From Ruania alba (GTDB lineage: Bacteria > Actinomycetota > Actinomycetes > Actinomycetales > Beutenbergiaceae): 64,000 nucleotides of DNA. The stretch spans positions 434,001 through 498,000 of the forward strand of contig NZ_FNTX01000001.1 of assembly GCF_900105765.1 (NCBI RefSeq). The letters run 5' to 3'. Positions 26,953-35,781 of this stretch are shown here, one piece after another. A program made the translations under genes and the position numbers. Position 1 is the stretch's first letter, and each line of letters starts with the position of its first letter. Under the pieces are notes generated by a model that had not been told where the DNA came from, ran no database searches, and saw only the letters and a list, made by a program, of their open reading frames with translations.

Positions 26953-27420
26953 GTGGAGCCGGCCGAGTACGACGATGAGCACGACGATCCGGCTGAGGCG
27001 GGCTCCCACGACGAGAGCTCCAGCGGTTCCTCCGGCGAGGACGAGGAGAAGGACACCCGCCGGCCGCAGTCCGTCTACGGTGTGGGCACCGAGCCGGATG
27101 TGCGTTTCTCTCTGGCGAACGAGCGCACGGCGTTGGCGTGGTTGCGCACCGGGCTGACGCTGGTGGCCGGCGGGGTCGCGCTCACCACGCTCGCCTCGTT
27201 CGCCGGGGGCAACGCCGTCCTCGACGTGATTGCGGCATTCGCGTGCCTCGGCGGTGGGGTGCTGGCCCTGGCGGCGATCTCCGGGTGGCGCCGCCGGGAG
27301 CGTGCGCTGCGGCTGAGTGAACCGCTGCCCGCGCCGCGGATCCTGCCCGTGCTGGTGGCTGCAGTGGCTGTGTTCGCGCTGCTGATGGCCGGGTACGCGG
27401 TGTATCAGGTCCTCACATGA
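26953..27420 (+). CDS. DUF202 (YidH-like) membrane protein
   Basis: A 155-residue protein: an acidic N-terminal tail of about 45 residues, then the DUF202 motif RFSLANERTALAWLRTGLTL and three membrane helices. The family's function is unknown; some members are linked to oxidative stress or vacuolar transport in eukaryotes. The GTG start follows GGGAGG. It overlaps the next DUF202 gene by four bases. Confidence 0.82.
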   Translation: MEPAEYDDEHDDPAEAGSHDESSSGSSGEDEEKDTRRPQSVYGVGTEPDVRFSLANERTALAWLRTGLTLVAGGVALTTLASFAGGNAVLDVIAAFACLGGGVLALAAISGWRRRERALRLSEPLPAPRILPVLVAAVAVFALLMAGYAVYQVLT

Positions 27421-27728
27421 CGGTAGGGCTCGAGGGTGACCGCGGTGCGCAGCCGCAGCGCACCATCTTGTCCTGGCACCGGACCGTGCTCGCGGTGACC
27501 TTGGGTGCTCTGGTGGTCTCGCTCACCGCGCAGCGCCAGGAGCACGCGCTGATCGCGGCGATCGCGGCGATCACTGCATTCGTGCTGCTCGTGCTCGTGC
27601 TGCGCAGCCTGCGCCGGTGGGGGCCGTTCGAGCAGGCCCGGTGGACCGTGCTGCAGATGACCTGCACCTCGGTGATCGTGCTCGCCGCCCTCGGGCTGCT
27701 GCTCTCGCTCGCGAACCTGCTCGCCTAA
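27417..27728 (+). CDS. DUF202 membrane protein, second of the pair
   Basis: A 103-residue protein with three predicted helices and a reduced DUF202 motif (QRTILSWHRTVLAV). DUF202 proteins often occur as a large and small pair like this one and probably form a heteromeric membrane complex. It starts at an ATG overlapping the upstream stop codon (ATGA). Confidence 0.82.
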   Translation: MTVGLEGDRGAQPQRTILSWHRTVLAVTLGALVVSLTAQRQEHALIAAIAAITAFVLLVLVLRSLRRWGPFEQARWTVLQMTCTSVIVLAALGLLLSLANLLA

Positions 27729-27733
27729 CACCG

Positions 27734-27789
27734 CGAGTGCGGCCCATCTCGCTCACATGGCGAGATATGCCCGAGATCTCGGGCACTCG
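27734..27789 (+). repeat. 56-bp dispersed palindromic repeat, copy B
   Basis: Same layout as the copy at 3900: CGAGTGCGGCCC at the left, core TCTCGCTCAC-atg-GCGAGA at 27747-27765 and GGGCACTCG at the right. An extra half-arm CGAGTGCGGGC follows at 27798-27808 and touches the add -10 box. It starts six bases after the DUF202 stop codon. Confidence 0.75.
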
Positions 27790-27808
27790 TGGACCGCCGA
27801 GTGCGGGC

Positions 27809-27814
27809 TAGGCT
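27809..27814 (+). promoter_or_regulatory. -10 box of a leaderless add transcript
   Basis: TAGGCT ends six bases before the add ATG, leaving no room for a ribosome-binding site. This spacing is the usual one for leaderless actinobacterial genes. The box overlaps the end of the extra repeat arm. Confidence 0.6.
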
Positions 27815-27820
27815 CAGGGT

Positions 27821-28912
27821 ATGACGCTGACCCCTCGCACGATCGCCGCCCTGCCCAAGGTGCTGCTGCACGACCATCTCGACGGCGGCCTTCGCCCGGC
27901 CACCATGATCGAGCTCGCCGCTGCGGTCGGCCACGAGCTGCCCAGCACCGACCCCGATGAACTGGGGCGCTGGTTTGTTGATGCCGCCGACTCCGGCTCA
28001 CTCGTGCGGTACCTGGAGACTTTCGAGCACACCGTTGCGGTGATGCAGACCGAGGAAGGGCTGCACCGGGTGGCGAAGGAGGCCGTACTGGACCTGGCGG
28101 CCGATGGCGTGGTCTACGCCGAGCTGCGGTATGCCCCCGTGCAGCATCTGCAGGGTGGGCTGAGCCTGCAGCAGGTGGTCGATGCGGTGCACGCGGGGAT
28201 CGCCGACGGCGTTGCGCAGGCTGGCGAGGAGGAGGGGCGCCGCATCGAGGTGGGCACCCTTCTCTCCGCGATGCGGCAGGCCGACAATGCCGATGAGATC
28301 GCTGCGTTGACCATCGCGAACCGCGACTCTGGTGCGGTCGGTTTCGACATTGCCGGACCGGAGGACGGGTTCCCACCCTCGCGCCAGCTCACCGCGTTCC
28401 GCACCCTGCGTGAGGCGAACATTCCCGCCACCGCGCACGCCGGCGAGGCCGCTGGCGTGGAGAGCGTCTGGGAAGCGCTGCAGGTGTGCGGTGCCCTGCG
28501 GCTCGGACACGGGGTGCGGATCATCGAGGACATCCAGGTGGACCGCGAGGACGACGAGATCGACGCCACCTTCGGCGAGGTCGCGGCCTGGGTGCTGGAC
28601 CGGCAGATCCCGCTTGAGGTGTGCCCCTGCTCGAACCTGCAGACCGGCATCGCCGGCACCATCGCCGAACACCCGGTGAGCACTTTGCGGAACCTGGGCT
28701 TCGCCGTCACCATCAACACCGACAACCGGCTGATGTCCGGCACCTCGATGAGCCACGAGATGCAGCTCCTGGTGGACGAGGCCGGCTGGGACCTGGACGA
28801 CCTCGAGGAAGTCACGTTGCAAGCCGCCTGGAACGCGTTCGCGCCCTTCCACGTGAAGCAGGCGATCGTCACCGAGCAGATCATTCCCGGGTTCGAGGCG
28901 GCGCGGGTCTGA
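27821..28912 (+). CDS. add: Adenosine deaminase
   Basis: A 363-residue zinc enzyme that turns adenosine and deoxyadenosine into the inosines. Metal ligands and active-site motifs are in order: LLHDHLDGGLRP (H-x-H), HAGEAAG with the third histidine, LRLGHGVRI, EVCPCSNLQTG and TINTDNRLMSG with the metal-binding Asp. It has its own promoter after copy B of the repeat and ends before a long hairpin. It completes purine salvage together with the purine nucleoside phosphorylase at 54-55 kb. Confidence 0.95.
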   Translation: MTLTPRTIAALPKVLLHDHLDGGLRPATMIELAAAVGHELPSTDPDELGRWFVDAADSGSLVRYLETFEHTVAVMQTEEGLHRVAKEAVLDLAADGVVYAELRYAPVQHLQGGLSLQQVVDAVHAGIADGVAQAGEEEGRRIEVGTLLSAMRQADNADEIAALTIANRDSGAVGFDIAGPEDGFPPSRQLTAFRTLREANIPATAHAGEAAGVESVWEALQVCGALRLGHGVRIIEDIQVDREDDEIDATFGEVAAWVLDRQIPLEVCPCSNLQTGIAGTIAEHPVSTLRNLGFAVTINTDNRLMSGTSMSHEMQLLVDEAGWDLDDLEEVTLQAAWNAFAPFHVKQAIVTEQIIPGFEAARV

Positions 28913-28934
28913 GCCGAGCCCCCATCTGCGCCCG

Positions 28935-28984
28935 GGGCGGACTTCTGGTCGATCTCGACGTCGAGAACGACCAGAGGTCTGCCC
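28935..28984. terminator. 24-bp imperfect hairpin after add
   Basis: The arms 28935-28958 and 28961-28984 pair at 21 of 24 positions around a two-base loop. The strongest blocks are TCTGGTCG/CGACCAGA and TCTCGA/TCGAGA. It follows add by 22 bases and has no T-run. Confidence 0.65.
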
Positions 28985-29134
28985 GCCTCAGGGCTCAGGT
29001 GATGCGCACCACGACGCCCCCGCCGAGCATCGGTGAGACACCTCACCCGGTCGGTCCCGCGTGCACCGGCGATGGCATAGCCTCGTCGAAGAACCGCCGT
29101 GACCCACCGGCGTGACGACCACCGAGGAGATCCC

Positions 29135-29986
29135 TTGCGCGCACGCGCTCTCATCATCGTTGGAGCAGTCGGCCTCACCCTGGCCGCCTGCACCGATCCC
29201 AGCGGCAGCACCGATGGAACAGGCACCTCCGCACCGGCGGCGGAATGCACCGCGGGCGAGTTGCCCACCCTCACCGACGGCGTCCTCACCGTCGGCACGT
29301 CCGTGCCCTACGAGCCCTGGTACGTGGGGGAGGACCACAGCACCGGTGAGGGCTTCGAGTCCGCGCTCGTGTACGCCGTGGCCGAGGAGCTGGGGTACGC
29401 GGCGGAGGACGTGGTCTGGGAGGACGTCACCTTCGAGCAGATCATCGCCCCGAGCATCAAGCCGTTCGACTTCGCCGCCTACCAGACCACCATCACCGAC
29501 GAGCGGGCCGAGGTGGTGGACTTCTCCTCGCCGTACCTGACCACCGCCCAGGGTGTGGTGGTCGATGAGGGTGGCGACTACGCCGATGCCGCAGCACTCG
29601 CCGACTTCGAGGGCGCACGGATCGGGGTCACTGCCGGACAGACCTCGATGCCGATCGCCGAGGCCGCCTGGGGAGATGCCGCCGAGCTGGTCCCCTACGA
29701 CGACGCCGGCCAGGCGATGCAGGCGATGACCAACGGGCAGATCGACGCCGTCGTCATGGACGTGAACCAGGCCGTTGCCGCCTCCACGGTGTACTTCCCT
29801 GAGTCCGATGTGATCGGCACCCTCCCGGAGGAGGGCGACCCCTCCCAGCTCGGCTTCGTGCTGGACCAGGATTCGCCGCTGACTGCCTGCGTGTCCGAGG
29901 CCGTCGAGACGCTCCAGTCCGAGGGCACCATCGACGAGCTCAACACCGAGTGGCTGCGCACCGACGGCATCGACGAGCTCGGCTGA
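29135..29986 (+). CDS. Amino-acid ABC transporter binding lipoprotein
   Basis: A 283-residue family-3 solute-binding protein for polar amino acids. I chose the TTG at 29135, five bases after GAGGAGA, because it begins a proper signal peptide with lipobox LAAC (residues 19-22 region). Domain motifs are LTVGTSVPYEPWYVG, EGFESALVYAVAEELGY and FDFAAYQTTITDERAEVVDFSSPY, the last being the classic family segment. It heads a three-gene operon with a permease and an ATPase. The exact amino acid is not predictable. Confidence 0.9.
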   Translation: MRARALIIVGAVGLTLAACTDPSGSTDGTGTSAPAAECTAGELPTLTDGVLTVGTSVPYEPWYVGEDHSTGEGFESALVYAVAEELGYAAEDVVWEDVTFEQIIAPSIKPFDFAAYQTTITDERAEVVDFSSPYLTTAQGVVVDEGGDYADAAALADFEGARIGVTAGQTSMPIAEAAWGDAAELVPYDDAGQAMQAMTNGQIDAVVMDVNQAVAASTVYFPESDVIGTLPEEGDPSQLGFVLDQDSPLTACVSEAVETLQSEGTIDELNTEWLRTDGIDELG

Positions 29987-30017
29987 GGCGCCCACCCGGA
30001 CCTGAACCGAGGAGCCG

Positions 30018-30878
30018 ATGAGCACCTGGCAGCCCAGTACACGCGCACGGGAGCGGACCGCCTACCGTGAGGGCCGCCGTCGGCGATCATTTGCCGTAGC
30101 GCTGCTCAGCACGGTGATCGTGGCCGCCCTGGCCTGGTGGGTGCTGGTCACCTCACCGGGCTGGGAGCGCGCCCGGGAGACGTTCTTCGATCCGGCCGAG
30201 TTCGTCGACGTGCTCCCCGGGATCGCCGAGGGACTGTGGCTGAATCTGCGCGTGTGGATTATCGCCGGTGCGATCTCGATCGTGCTCGGTCTGCTGCTGG
30301 CGATCGCGCGGACCACTGCAGCGCCGGCGCTCTTCCCATTGCGCGCACTGGTCGTGGTGTACGTCGACATCTTCCGTGGAGTCCCCGTGCTGTTGGTGCT
30401 GCTGCTGGTGGGCTTCGGGCTGCCCGCCCTGCGATTACCGTGGCTGCCCGGGAATGCCGCCTTCCTCGGCTCGCTCGCCCTGGTGCTGACCTACTCGGCC
30501 TACCTGTCCGAGATCTTCCGCTCCGGGATCGAATCGGTGCACCCCTCGCAGGTGGCGGCCGCCCGCGCGCTCGGGCTCACCCGGGGGCAGACCACCCGGC
30601 GCGTGGTGGTGCCCCAAGCCGTGCGGAACGTGGTGCCGGCCTTGTTGAACATGGTGGTGGCGCTGCAGAAGGACTCCGGTCTGATCTCGGTGCTTGGCGC
30701 GGTAGACGCGATCCGGGTGGCCGAGATCGAGGTGACCGGCAGCTACAACTTCACCCCGTACGTGGCCGCCGGATTCCTGTTCCTGCTGGTCTCGGTGCCG
30801 CTCACCCGGGCCGTGGACACGTTCAACGCCCGCCGCGGTTGGCGCGGTGCCCGTGGGCCCGCGGGAGGTATCCGATGA
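30018..30878 (+). CDS. Amino-acid ABC transporter permease
   Basis: A 286-residue permease of the HisM/GlnP type with about five helices. Motifs are GLWLNLRVWIIAGAISIVLG at the start of the core domain, DIFRGVPVLLVLLLVGFGLP and the EAA-loop EIFRSGIESVHPSQVAAARA followed by LGLTRGQTTRRVVVPQA. The next helix region VVALQKDSGLISVLGAVD is also conserved. It overlaps the ATPase gene by four bases. Confidence 0.94.
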   Translation: MSTWQPSTRARERTAYREGRRRRSFAVALLSTVIVAALAWWVLVTSPGWERARETFFDPAEFVDVLPGIAEGLWLNLRVWIIAGAISIVLGLLLAIARTTAAPALFPLRALVVVYVDIFRGVPVLLVLLLVGFGLPALRLPWLPGNAAFLGSLALVLTYSAYLSEIFRSGIESVHPSQVAAARALGLTRGQTTRRVVVPQAVRNVVPALLNMVVALQKDSGLISVLGAVDAIRVAEIEVTGSYNFTPYVAAGFLFLLVSVPLTRAVDTFNARRGWRGARGPAGGIR

Positions 30879-31636
30879 CGGCGCCTGTTCCGTCCGCTGT
30901 CGGCTCGTCATTGCTGCGGGTGAGCGGGCTGCGCAAGAGCTTCGGTGAGCATGTGGTGCTCGATGATCTGGACCTCGAGGTGCCCGAGCACGGATGCGTG
31001 GTGCTGATCGGGGCTTCCGGTTCGGGCAAGTCCACGCTGCTGCGTGCGATCGACCTGCTCGAGGACGTCGACGACGGGTCCATCGAGCTGCGCGGCGTGG
31101 ACGTGGCGGATCCGTGGGTGGACGCCGATGCCGCCCGGGCGCGGATGGGCATGGTGTTCCAGGCCTACAATCTGTTCGGGCACATGAGCGTGCTGGACAA
31201 CGTGACCCTGGCGCCGCGGCTCGTGCACGGGCGCGATCGTGCCGAGGCCGAAGATGCTGCGGTGGAGATGCTCACCCGCGTGGGGCTGGCGGACAAGATC
31301 CGCGCCTACCCGGACCAGCTTTCCGGCGGCCAGCAGCAGCGCGCGGCGATCGCCCGGGCCCTGGTGAACGATCCGGAACTGCTGTTGCTGGACGAGGTGA
31401 CCTCGGCCCTGGACCCGGAGCTGGTGGGGGAGGTGCTGGAACTGCTGGCCGAGCTGCGCCGCGAGGGGATGACGATGCTCATCGCCACCCACGAGATGGC
31501 GTTCGCGCGGGACGTCGCCGACCAGGTGTGCTTCCTGCACGAAGGGCGCGTGCACGAGTCGGGCACGCCGGCTCAGGTGCTCGGCGATCCGCAGGAGACG
31601 AGGACGCGGGAGTTCCTCGCGCGGCTGCACGCCTGA
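30875..31636 (+). CDS. Amino-acid ABC transporter ATPase
   Basis: A 253-residue ATP-binding subunit of the GlnQ/HisP class: Walker [19 protein letters not shown]-loop [18 protein letters not shown], signature [15 protein letters not shown] and Walker [17 protein letters not shown]. The switch region is [13 protein letters not shown]. The Walker B Pro of most ABCs is Val here (DEVTSAL), which is typical of this amino-acid class. I placed the start at the ATG at 30875. Confidence 0.95.
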   Translation: MTAPVPSAVGSSLLRVSGLRKSFGEHVVLDDLDLEVPEHGCVVLIGASGSGKSTLLRAIDLLEDVDDGSIELRGVDVADPWVDADAARARMGMVFQAYNLFGHMSVLDNVTLAPRLVHGRDRAEAEDAAVEMLTRVGLADKIRAYPDQLSGGQQQRAAIARALVNDPELLLLDEVTSALDPELVGEVLELLAELRREGMTMLIATHEMAFARDVADQVCFLHEGRVHESGTPAQVLGDPQETRTREFLARLHA

Positions 31637-31677
31637 ACTGAAGGCGTAGGGCGGCTGGTTGTCCACAGTCTTGCGGA

Positions 31678-31692
31678 CATGTGCAGCACATG
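31678..31692. promoter_or_regulatory. 15-bp perfect palindrome upstream of vapBC (candidate operator)
   Basis: CATGTGC-A-GCACATG lies 13 bases before the antitoxin start. VapB-type antitoxins repress their own operon by binding such palindromes, so it is the natural candidate site. Confidence 0.5.
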
Positions 31693-31705
31693 AAACCCTG
31701 ATCGA

Positions 31706-31960
31706 GTGAAGATGCTTCAGGTACGCAACCTCCCGGACGAGCTGCACGCGGCTCTGCGGGAGCGTGCCCGAAGCGAAGGGATGACGATGTCGGACTACGT
31801 GACCAAGGTGCTGGAGCGAGACCTCTCCAAGCCGTCGCTCGCGGAATGGATCGCCGAGCAGAGGCGGAACAATGAGCCGCGACGGGAGATCGATGTGCTC
31901 GCTGCTCTTGATGCTGCGCGTACCGAGTATGACCCTGACGAGCGCTTTCCGAACCGGTGA
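31706..31960 (+). CDS. vapB: VapB/FitA-like antitoxin
   Basis: An 84-residue protein with an N-terminal ribbon-helix-helix fold: LQVRNLPDELHAALRERARS and GMTMSDYVTKVLERDL. The C-terminal tail (about residues 50-84) is charged and would wrap the toxin. It overlaps the toxin gene by four bases (GTGA), the usual arrangement. The start may be the GTG at 31706 or the ATG at 31712; no strong ribosome-binding site is seen. Confidence 0.85.
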   Translation: MKMLQVRNLPDELHAALRERARSEGMTMSDYVTKVLERDLSKPSLAEWIAEQRRNNEPRREIDVLAALDAARTEYDPDERFPNR

Positions 31961-32349
31961 GGGTTGTCCTGGACGCGAGTGCAGGGGTCGATGCTGTGCT
32001 CGCGAACTATCGCGGTTCTCGGGTGCTCGACGCGATGCAGGGGGCCGAGCTCTTGGCGCCGTGTTTGATCGACTCCGAGGTGATGTCGGCCTTGGCCCGC
32101 ATGGAGCGGGCGAGTTCCATCAGCGCGGCTGAGGCGAGGCGCGGGCTGGATGCCTGGCTGCGGCTCGCATGCGAACGAGTGCCCTCAGAACACCTACTCC
32201 ACGACGCGTGGTCTCGAAGAGCGGCCCTGCGCGTCTCGGACGCTCAGTACGTGGCGCTTGCCGCTGGGCTAGGCGCGCCGCTGCTCACGTGTGATGCTCG
32301 ACTGGCGCGGTCGCCGGTCGCCGGTGTGCAGATCCAGCTGATCGCCTGA
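31957..32349 (+). CDS. vapC: VapC-like PIN-domain toxin
   Basis: A 130-residue PIN nuclease, expected to cleave RNA when not bound by VapB. The acidic active site is visible: Asp in VVLDASAGVDAVL, the Glu/Asp pair in LIDSEVMSALAR, then SDAQYVALAAGLGAPLLTCD with two more Asp. Its target RNA cannot be read from the sequence. Confidence 0.87.
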   Translation: MRVVLDASAGVDAVLANYRGSRVLDAMQGAELLAPCLIDSEVMSALARMERASSISAAEARRGLDAWLRLACERVPSEHLLHDAWSRRAALRVSDAQYVALAAGLGAPLLTCDARLARSPVAGVQIQLIA

Positions 32350-32364
32350 AGCCGGAGGCACCCC

Positions 32365-33255
32365 TCACATCCCCTTCGGGTGCCATACCGTCTTCGTCTC
32401 GGTGAATGCGAGGATCGCCGCCAGCGACTGCTCGTTCTTCCAGTTCGGCTCGCTCTCGGTGGCCGGTCGTCGCACCCGCTTGAGGTTCTCGGCAGCGTCC
32501 GCCTCCACCTCGCCCCAGGTCGCGTCCGCGGCTCCGACGGCACCGGCCAGGTCCAGGGCGTTCACGTCCAGGTGACGCGCCAGGGGAGTGGCGAGCTCCG
32601 CCGTCCTGCCGGTGAGCACGTTGACCACACCGCCGGGGACGTCGGAGGTGGCGAGCACCTCGGAGAGGGTGATCGCGGGCAGCGGGCGGTCCTCGGAGGA
32701 CACCAGGACGGCCGTATTCCCGGTCACCAGGATCGGTGCGAGCACCGAGACCAGTCCGAGCAGTGAGGACTTCTGCGGCGCAAGCACTGCCACCACACCG
32801 GTGGGCTCGGGCACCGAGAGGTTGAAGTACGGGCCGGCCACCGGGTTCGCGTTCCCGGCCACCTGGGCCACCTTGTCCGTCCAGCCCGCGTACCAGACCC
32901 ACCGGTCGATCGCGGCGGAGACGGCATCCTCAGCCCGCCGCGGGGTGAGCCCCTCCCCGGCAGCCACATCGGCCACGAACTGGGCCCGGCGTCCCTCCAG
33001 CAGCTCGGCCACCCGGTACAGCACCTGCCCGCGGTTGTACGCCGTCGCCCCTGCCCACCCGGGCTGTGCCGCCCGGGCGGCGCGAACGGCATCGCGTGCG
33101 TCCTTGCGGGAGGCCTGGGCAGCGTTCGCCGCGAACTTTCCCTTGGCGTCGACCACCTCGTAGGTGCGGCCGGACTCCGAGCGGGGGAACTTCCCGCCGA
33201 TGAACAGCTTGTACGTCTTGCGCACGTCCACCCGTGCCGCCGTCGTGGTGCTCAT
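32365..33255 (-). CDS. Short aldehyde dehydrogenase-like protein lacking the catalytic cysteine
   Basis: A 296-residue ALDH-fold protein. It has the N-terminal part (YKLFIGGKFPRSESGRTYEV), the cofactor region GVVAVLAPQKSSLLGLVSVL and VNVLTGRTAEL, and then ends early. There is no cysteine anywhere in it, so it cannot form the thiohemiacetal of ALDH catalysis. Its start overlaps the stop codon of a complete ALDH gene by four bases. In the ALDH16 family a catalytic and a Cys-less ALDH domain are fused; this may be the split form. I infer a structural or regulatory partner of the full enzyme. Confidence 0.82.
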   Translation of the reverse strand: MSTTTAARVDVRKTYKLFIGGKFPRSESGRTYEVVDAKGKFAANAAQASRKDARDAVRAARAAQPGWAGATAYNRGQVLYRVAELLEGRRAQFVADVAAGEGLTPRRAEDAVSAAIDRWVWYAGWTDKVAQVAGNANPVAGPYFNLSVPEPTGVVAVLAPQKSSLLGLVSVLAPILVTGNTAVLVSSEDRPLPAITLSEVLATSDVPGGVVNVLTGRTAELATPLARHLDVNALDLAGAVGAADATWGEVEADAAENLKRVRRPATESEPNWKNEQSLAAILAFTETKTVWHPKGM

Positions 33256-34700
33256 CGGCCGATCCCTCCCTTGAGGTAGGGCGCCAAGCCATGGCGGCCC
33301 CCTTCGCGCCCGTACCCGGACTCCTTGTACCCACCGAACGGGCTGGTCGGGTCGAACCGGTTGAAGGTGTTCGCCCACACCACCCCGGCGCGCAGCTTGT
33401 CCGCCATCGCGAGGATGCGCGACCCCTTCTCGGTCCAGATGCCGGCCGACAGGCCGTAGGGGGTGTTGTTCGCCTTCGCTACCGCCTCGTCCGGGGTGCG
33501 GAACGTCAGCACCGACAGGACCGGCCCGAAGATCTCCTCCCGGGCGATCCGGTGCGCAGCCGAGACGTCGGTGAACACCGTGGGGGCGAAGAACCACCCG
33601 GTCTCCGGCATCGGGCAGTCACTGGTCCAGCGTGTGGCGCCCTCGTCCTCCCCGGCCTGGGTGAGCTCGCGGATCCGGTCCAGCTGGCGGGCGGAGTTGA
33701 TGGCGCCCACATCGGTGTTCTTGTCCATCGGGTCGCCCACCCGGAGGGTGCCGAGGCGGTCCTTGAGCCGGTCGGTCAGCTCGTCGGCGATCGACTCCTG
33801 CACCAGCAGCCGGGACCCGGCGCAGCACACCTGCCCCTGGTTGAAGAAGATGCCGTTCACGATGCCCTCGATGGCCTGGTCGATCGCGGCGTCCTCGAAC
33901 ACGATGTTCGCGGCCTTGCCGCCCAGTTCCAGGGTGGCGGGCACCCGGGAGCCGGCCAGCTGCCGAGCGATCTGCCGCCCGACGGCGGTGCTCCCGGTGA
34001 AGGCCACCTTGTCCACTCCCGGATGGGTCACCAGCGCCTGGCCGGTCGCACCGGCCCCGGTGACGATGTTCACCACCCCGGCCGGCAGGTCGGCCTGGCG
34101 CACCAGGTCGGCGAACAGCAGCGCCGTCAGCGGAGTGGTCTCGGCCGGCTTGAGCACCACCGTGTTCCCGGCGGCCAGCGCGGGGGCGATCTTCCACGCC
34201 AGCATCAGCAGCGGGAAGTTCCACGGGATCACCTGCGCGGCCACCCCGTGCGGCGTGGGGTTCGCCCCGAACCCGGCGTGCTCGAGCTTGTCCGCCCAGC
34301 CGGCGTAGTAGAAGAAGTGCGCGGCCGCCGTCGGGATGTCGACATCGCGGGATTCCCGGATCGGCTTGCCGTTGTCGAGGGTTTCCAGCACGGCGAACTC
34401 GCGGGCGCGCTCGGCCAGCAGCCGGGCGATCCGGAACAGGTACTTGGCTCGTTCGGAGCCCGGCATCGGGCCCCACACCTGGGTCTGCGCCTTGCGGGCG
34501 GCCTTGATAGCGCGGTCGATGTCGGCCTCGTCCGCCTCGGCAACTTCGGCGAGGACCTCCTCGGTGGCCGGGTTGATGGTCTTCATCGCCTGCCCGGAGG
34601 AGGCTTGCGTGAACTCGCCGTCGATGAACAGCCCGTAGGAGGAGTCGATGTCGACGACAGCGCGCGACTCCGGGGCGGGGGCGTACTCGAAGCGGGACAT
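33252..34700 (-). CDS. NAD-dependent aldehyde dehydrogenase
   Basis: A 482-residue complete ALDH. NAD-site motifs are VIPWNFPLLMLAWKIAPALA and FTGSTAVGRQIARQLA; the general-base Glu is in LELGGKAANIVF and the nucleophile is Cys292 in NQGQVCCAGSR. The EEIFGPVLSVL segment is also present. It lies 14 bases downstream of deoC, whose product acetaldehyde is the obvious substrate, giving acetate. It is coupled by overlap to the Cys-less ALDH-like gene. Confidence 0.93.
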   Translation of the reverse strand: MSRFEYAPAPESRAVVDIDSSYGLFIDGEFTQASSGQAMKTINPATEEVLAEVAEADEADIDRAIKAARKAQTQVWGPMPGSERAKYLFRIARLLAERAREFAVLETLDNGKPIRESRDVDIPTAAAHFFYYAGWADKLEHAGFGANPTPHGVAAQVIPWNFPLLMLAWKIAPALAAGNTVVLKPAETTPLTALLFADLVRQADLPAGVVNIVTGAGATGQALVTHPGVDKVAFTGSTAVGRQIARQLAGSRVPATLELGGKAANIVFEDAAIDQAIEGIVNGIFFNQGQVCCAGSRLLVQESIADELTDRLKDRLGTLRVGDPMDKNTDVGAINSARQLDRIRELTQAGEDEGATRWTSDCPMPETGWFFAPTVFTDVSAAHRIAREEIFGPVLSVLTFRTPDEAVAKANNTPYGLSAGIWTEKGSRILAMADKLRAGVVWANTFNRFDPTSPFGGYKESGYGREGGRHGLAPYLKGGIGR

Positions 34701-34714
34701 AGCAGCCTTCAGTC

Positions 34715-35749
34715 TCAGTCGATCGTGGCGTAGTCGGGGCCGGAGTAGGCGCCGTGGGCGAGCTTCTGGCGCTGCAGCAGCACATCGTTGAGCAGTGAGG
34801 AAGCGCCGAACCGGAAGAACGCCGGGTCCAGCCATGCTTCCCCGGCTACCTCGTTCACGGCCACCAGGTACTTGATCGCATCCTTGGAGGTGCGGATCCC
34901 ACCGGCGGGTTTCACCCCCACCTGCACTCCGGTGGCGGCGAGGAAGTCGCGCACTGCCTCGAGCATGAGCACCGTCACCGGCAGGGTCGCGGCGGGGGAG
35001 ACCTTCCCGGTGGAGGTCTTGATGAAGTCGGCCCCGGCCAGCATGGAGAGCCAGGAGGCGCGGCGCACATTGTCATAGGTGGACAGCTCGCCGGTCTCCA
35101 GGATCACCTTCAGGTGCGCGGGTTCTCCGGTGCGCTGCTGGCAGATCTCCCGGACGGCGACGATGTCATCGAAGGCCTTCCGGTAATCGCCGGACAGGAA
35201 GGCGCCCCGGTCGATCACCATGTCGATCTCCTCGGCGCCGGCCTCCACCGCATCGGTGGTGTCAGCGAGACGGGAGGTGTGTCCTGCTCGCCCGGCGGGG
35301 AACGCCGTCGCCACGGCTGCCACGTTGATCGGTGACGAGCCTACGGCCTCCTTCGCCACGGTCACCATGTCCCCGTACACGCAGACGGCGGCCGGTCGGG
35401 GGCAGGAGAGATCGCCCGGTTCCGGGGTGCGCGCCTTCGCGACGAGGGAACGCACCCGACCCGGGGTGTCGGCGCCTTCGAGCGTGGTGAGGTCGATCAT
35501 CGCGATGACCATGTCGAGTGCCCACGCCTTCGACGTGGTCTTAATCGACCGCGTGCCGAGCACGGCCGCCCGGCCATCCAGGCCCACCTTGTCCACGCCC
35601 GGCAGGCCGTGCAGGAAGGTGCGCAAGGCGCGGTTGCTCAGGTCGGCCGATCCGACGACGGCAGTCGCGTCCGCCGCGACCTGATCCGCCGTGCGCGTGG
35701 CCGGGTGGGTGCCGCCGCTGGTCGAGCGCGCTGGGGACGTCACAGTCAT
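34715..35749 (-). CDS. deoC: Deoxyribose-phosphate aldolase
   Basis: DeoC splits 2-deoxyribose-5-phosphate into glyceraldehyde-3-phosphate and acetaldehyde. The 344-residue product has the Schiff-base lysine motif ADFIKTSTGKV and the second catalytic lysine in VGVKPAGGIRTSKDA, along with EIDMVIDRGAFLSGDY. It is longer at the N-terminus than E. coli DeoC, as in other actinobacteria. The ATG at 35749 was chosen. It is 32 bases after the deoxyribosyltransferase gene and heads the aldehyde dehydrogenase pair. Confidence 0.95.
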   Translation of the reverse strand: MTVTSPARSTSGGTHPATRTADQVAADATAVVGSADLSNRALRTFLHGLPGVDKVGLDGRAAVLGTRSIKTTSKAWALDMVIAMIDLTTLEGADTPGRVRSLVAKARTPEPGDLSCPRPAAVCVYGDMVTVAKEAVGSSPINVAAVATAFPAGRAGHTSRLADTTDAVEAGAEEIDMVIDRGAFLSGDYRKAFDDIVAVREICQQRTGEPAHLKVILETGELSTYDNVRRASWLSMLAGADFIKTSTGKVSPAATLPVTVLMLEAVRDFLAATGVQVGVKPAGGIRTSKDAIKYLVAVNEVAGEAWLDPAFFRFGASSLLNDVLLQRQKLAHGAYSGPDYATID

Positions 35750-35781
35750 GGGGCGAGTGTATGTCACGTGTTCTTGCCTTC

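Noticed and set aside
33234-34733. 499-residue plus-strand frame opposite the ALDH gene
   Set aside because: Shadow frame of the complete ALDH; His/Gly/Arg-rich and without a ribosome-binding site.
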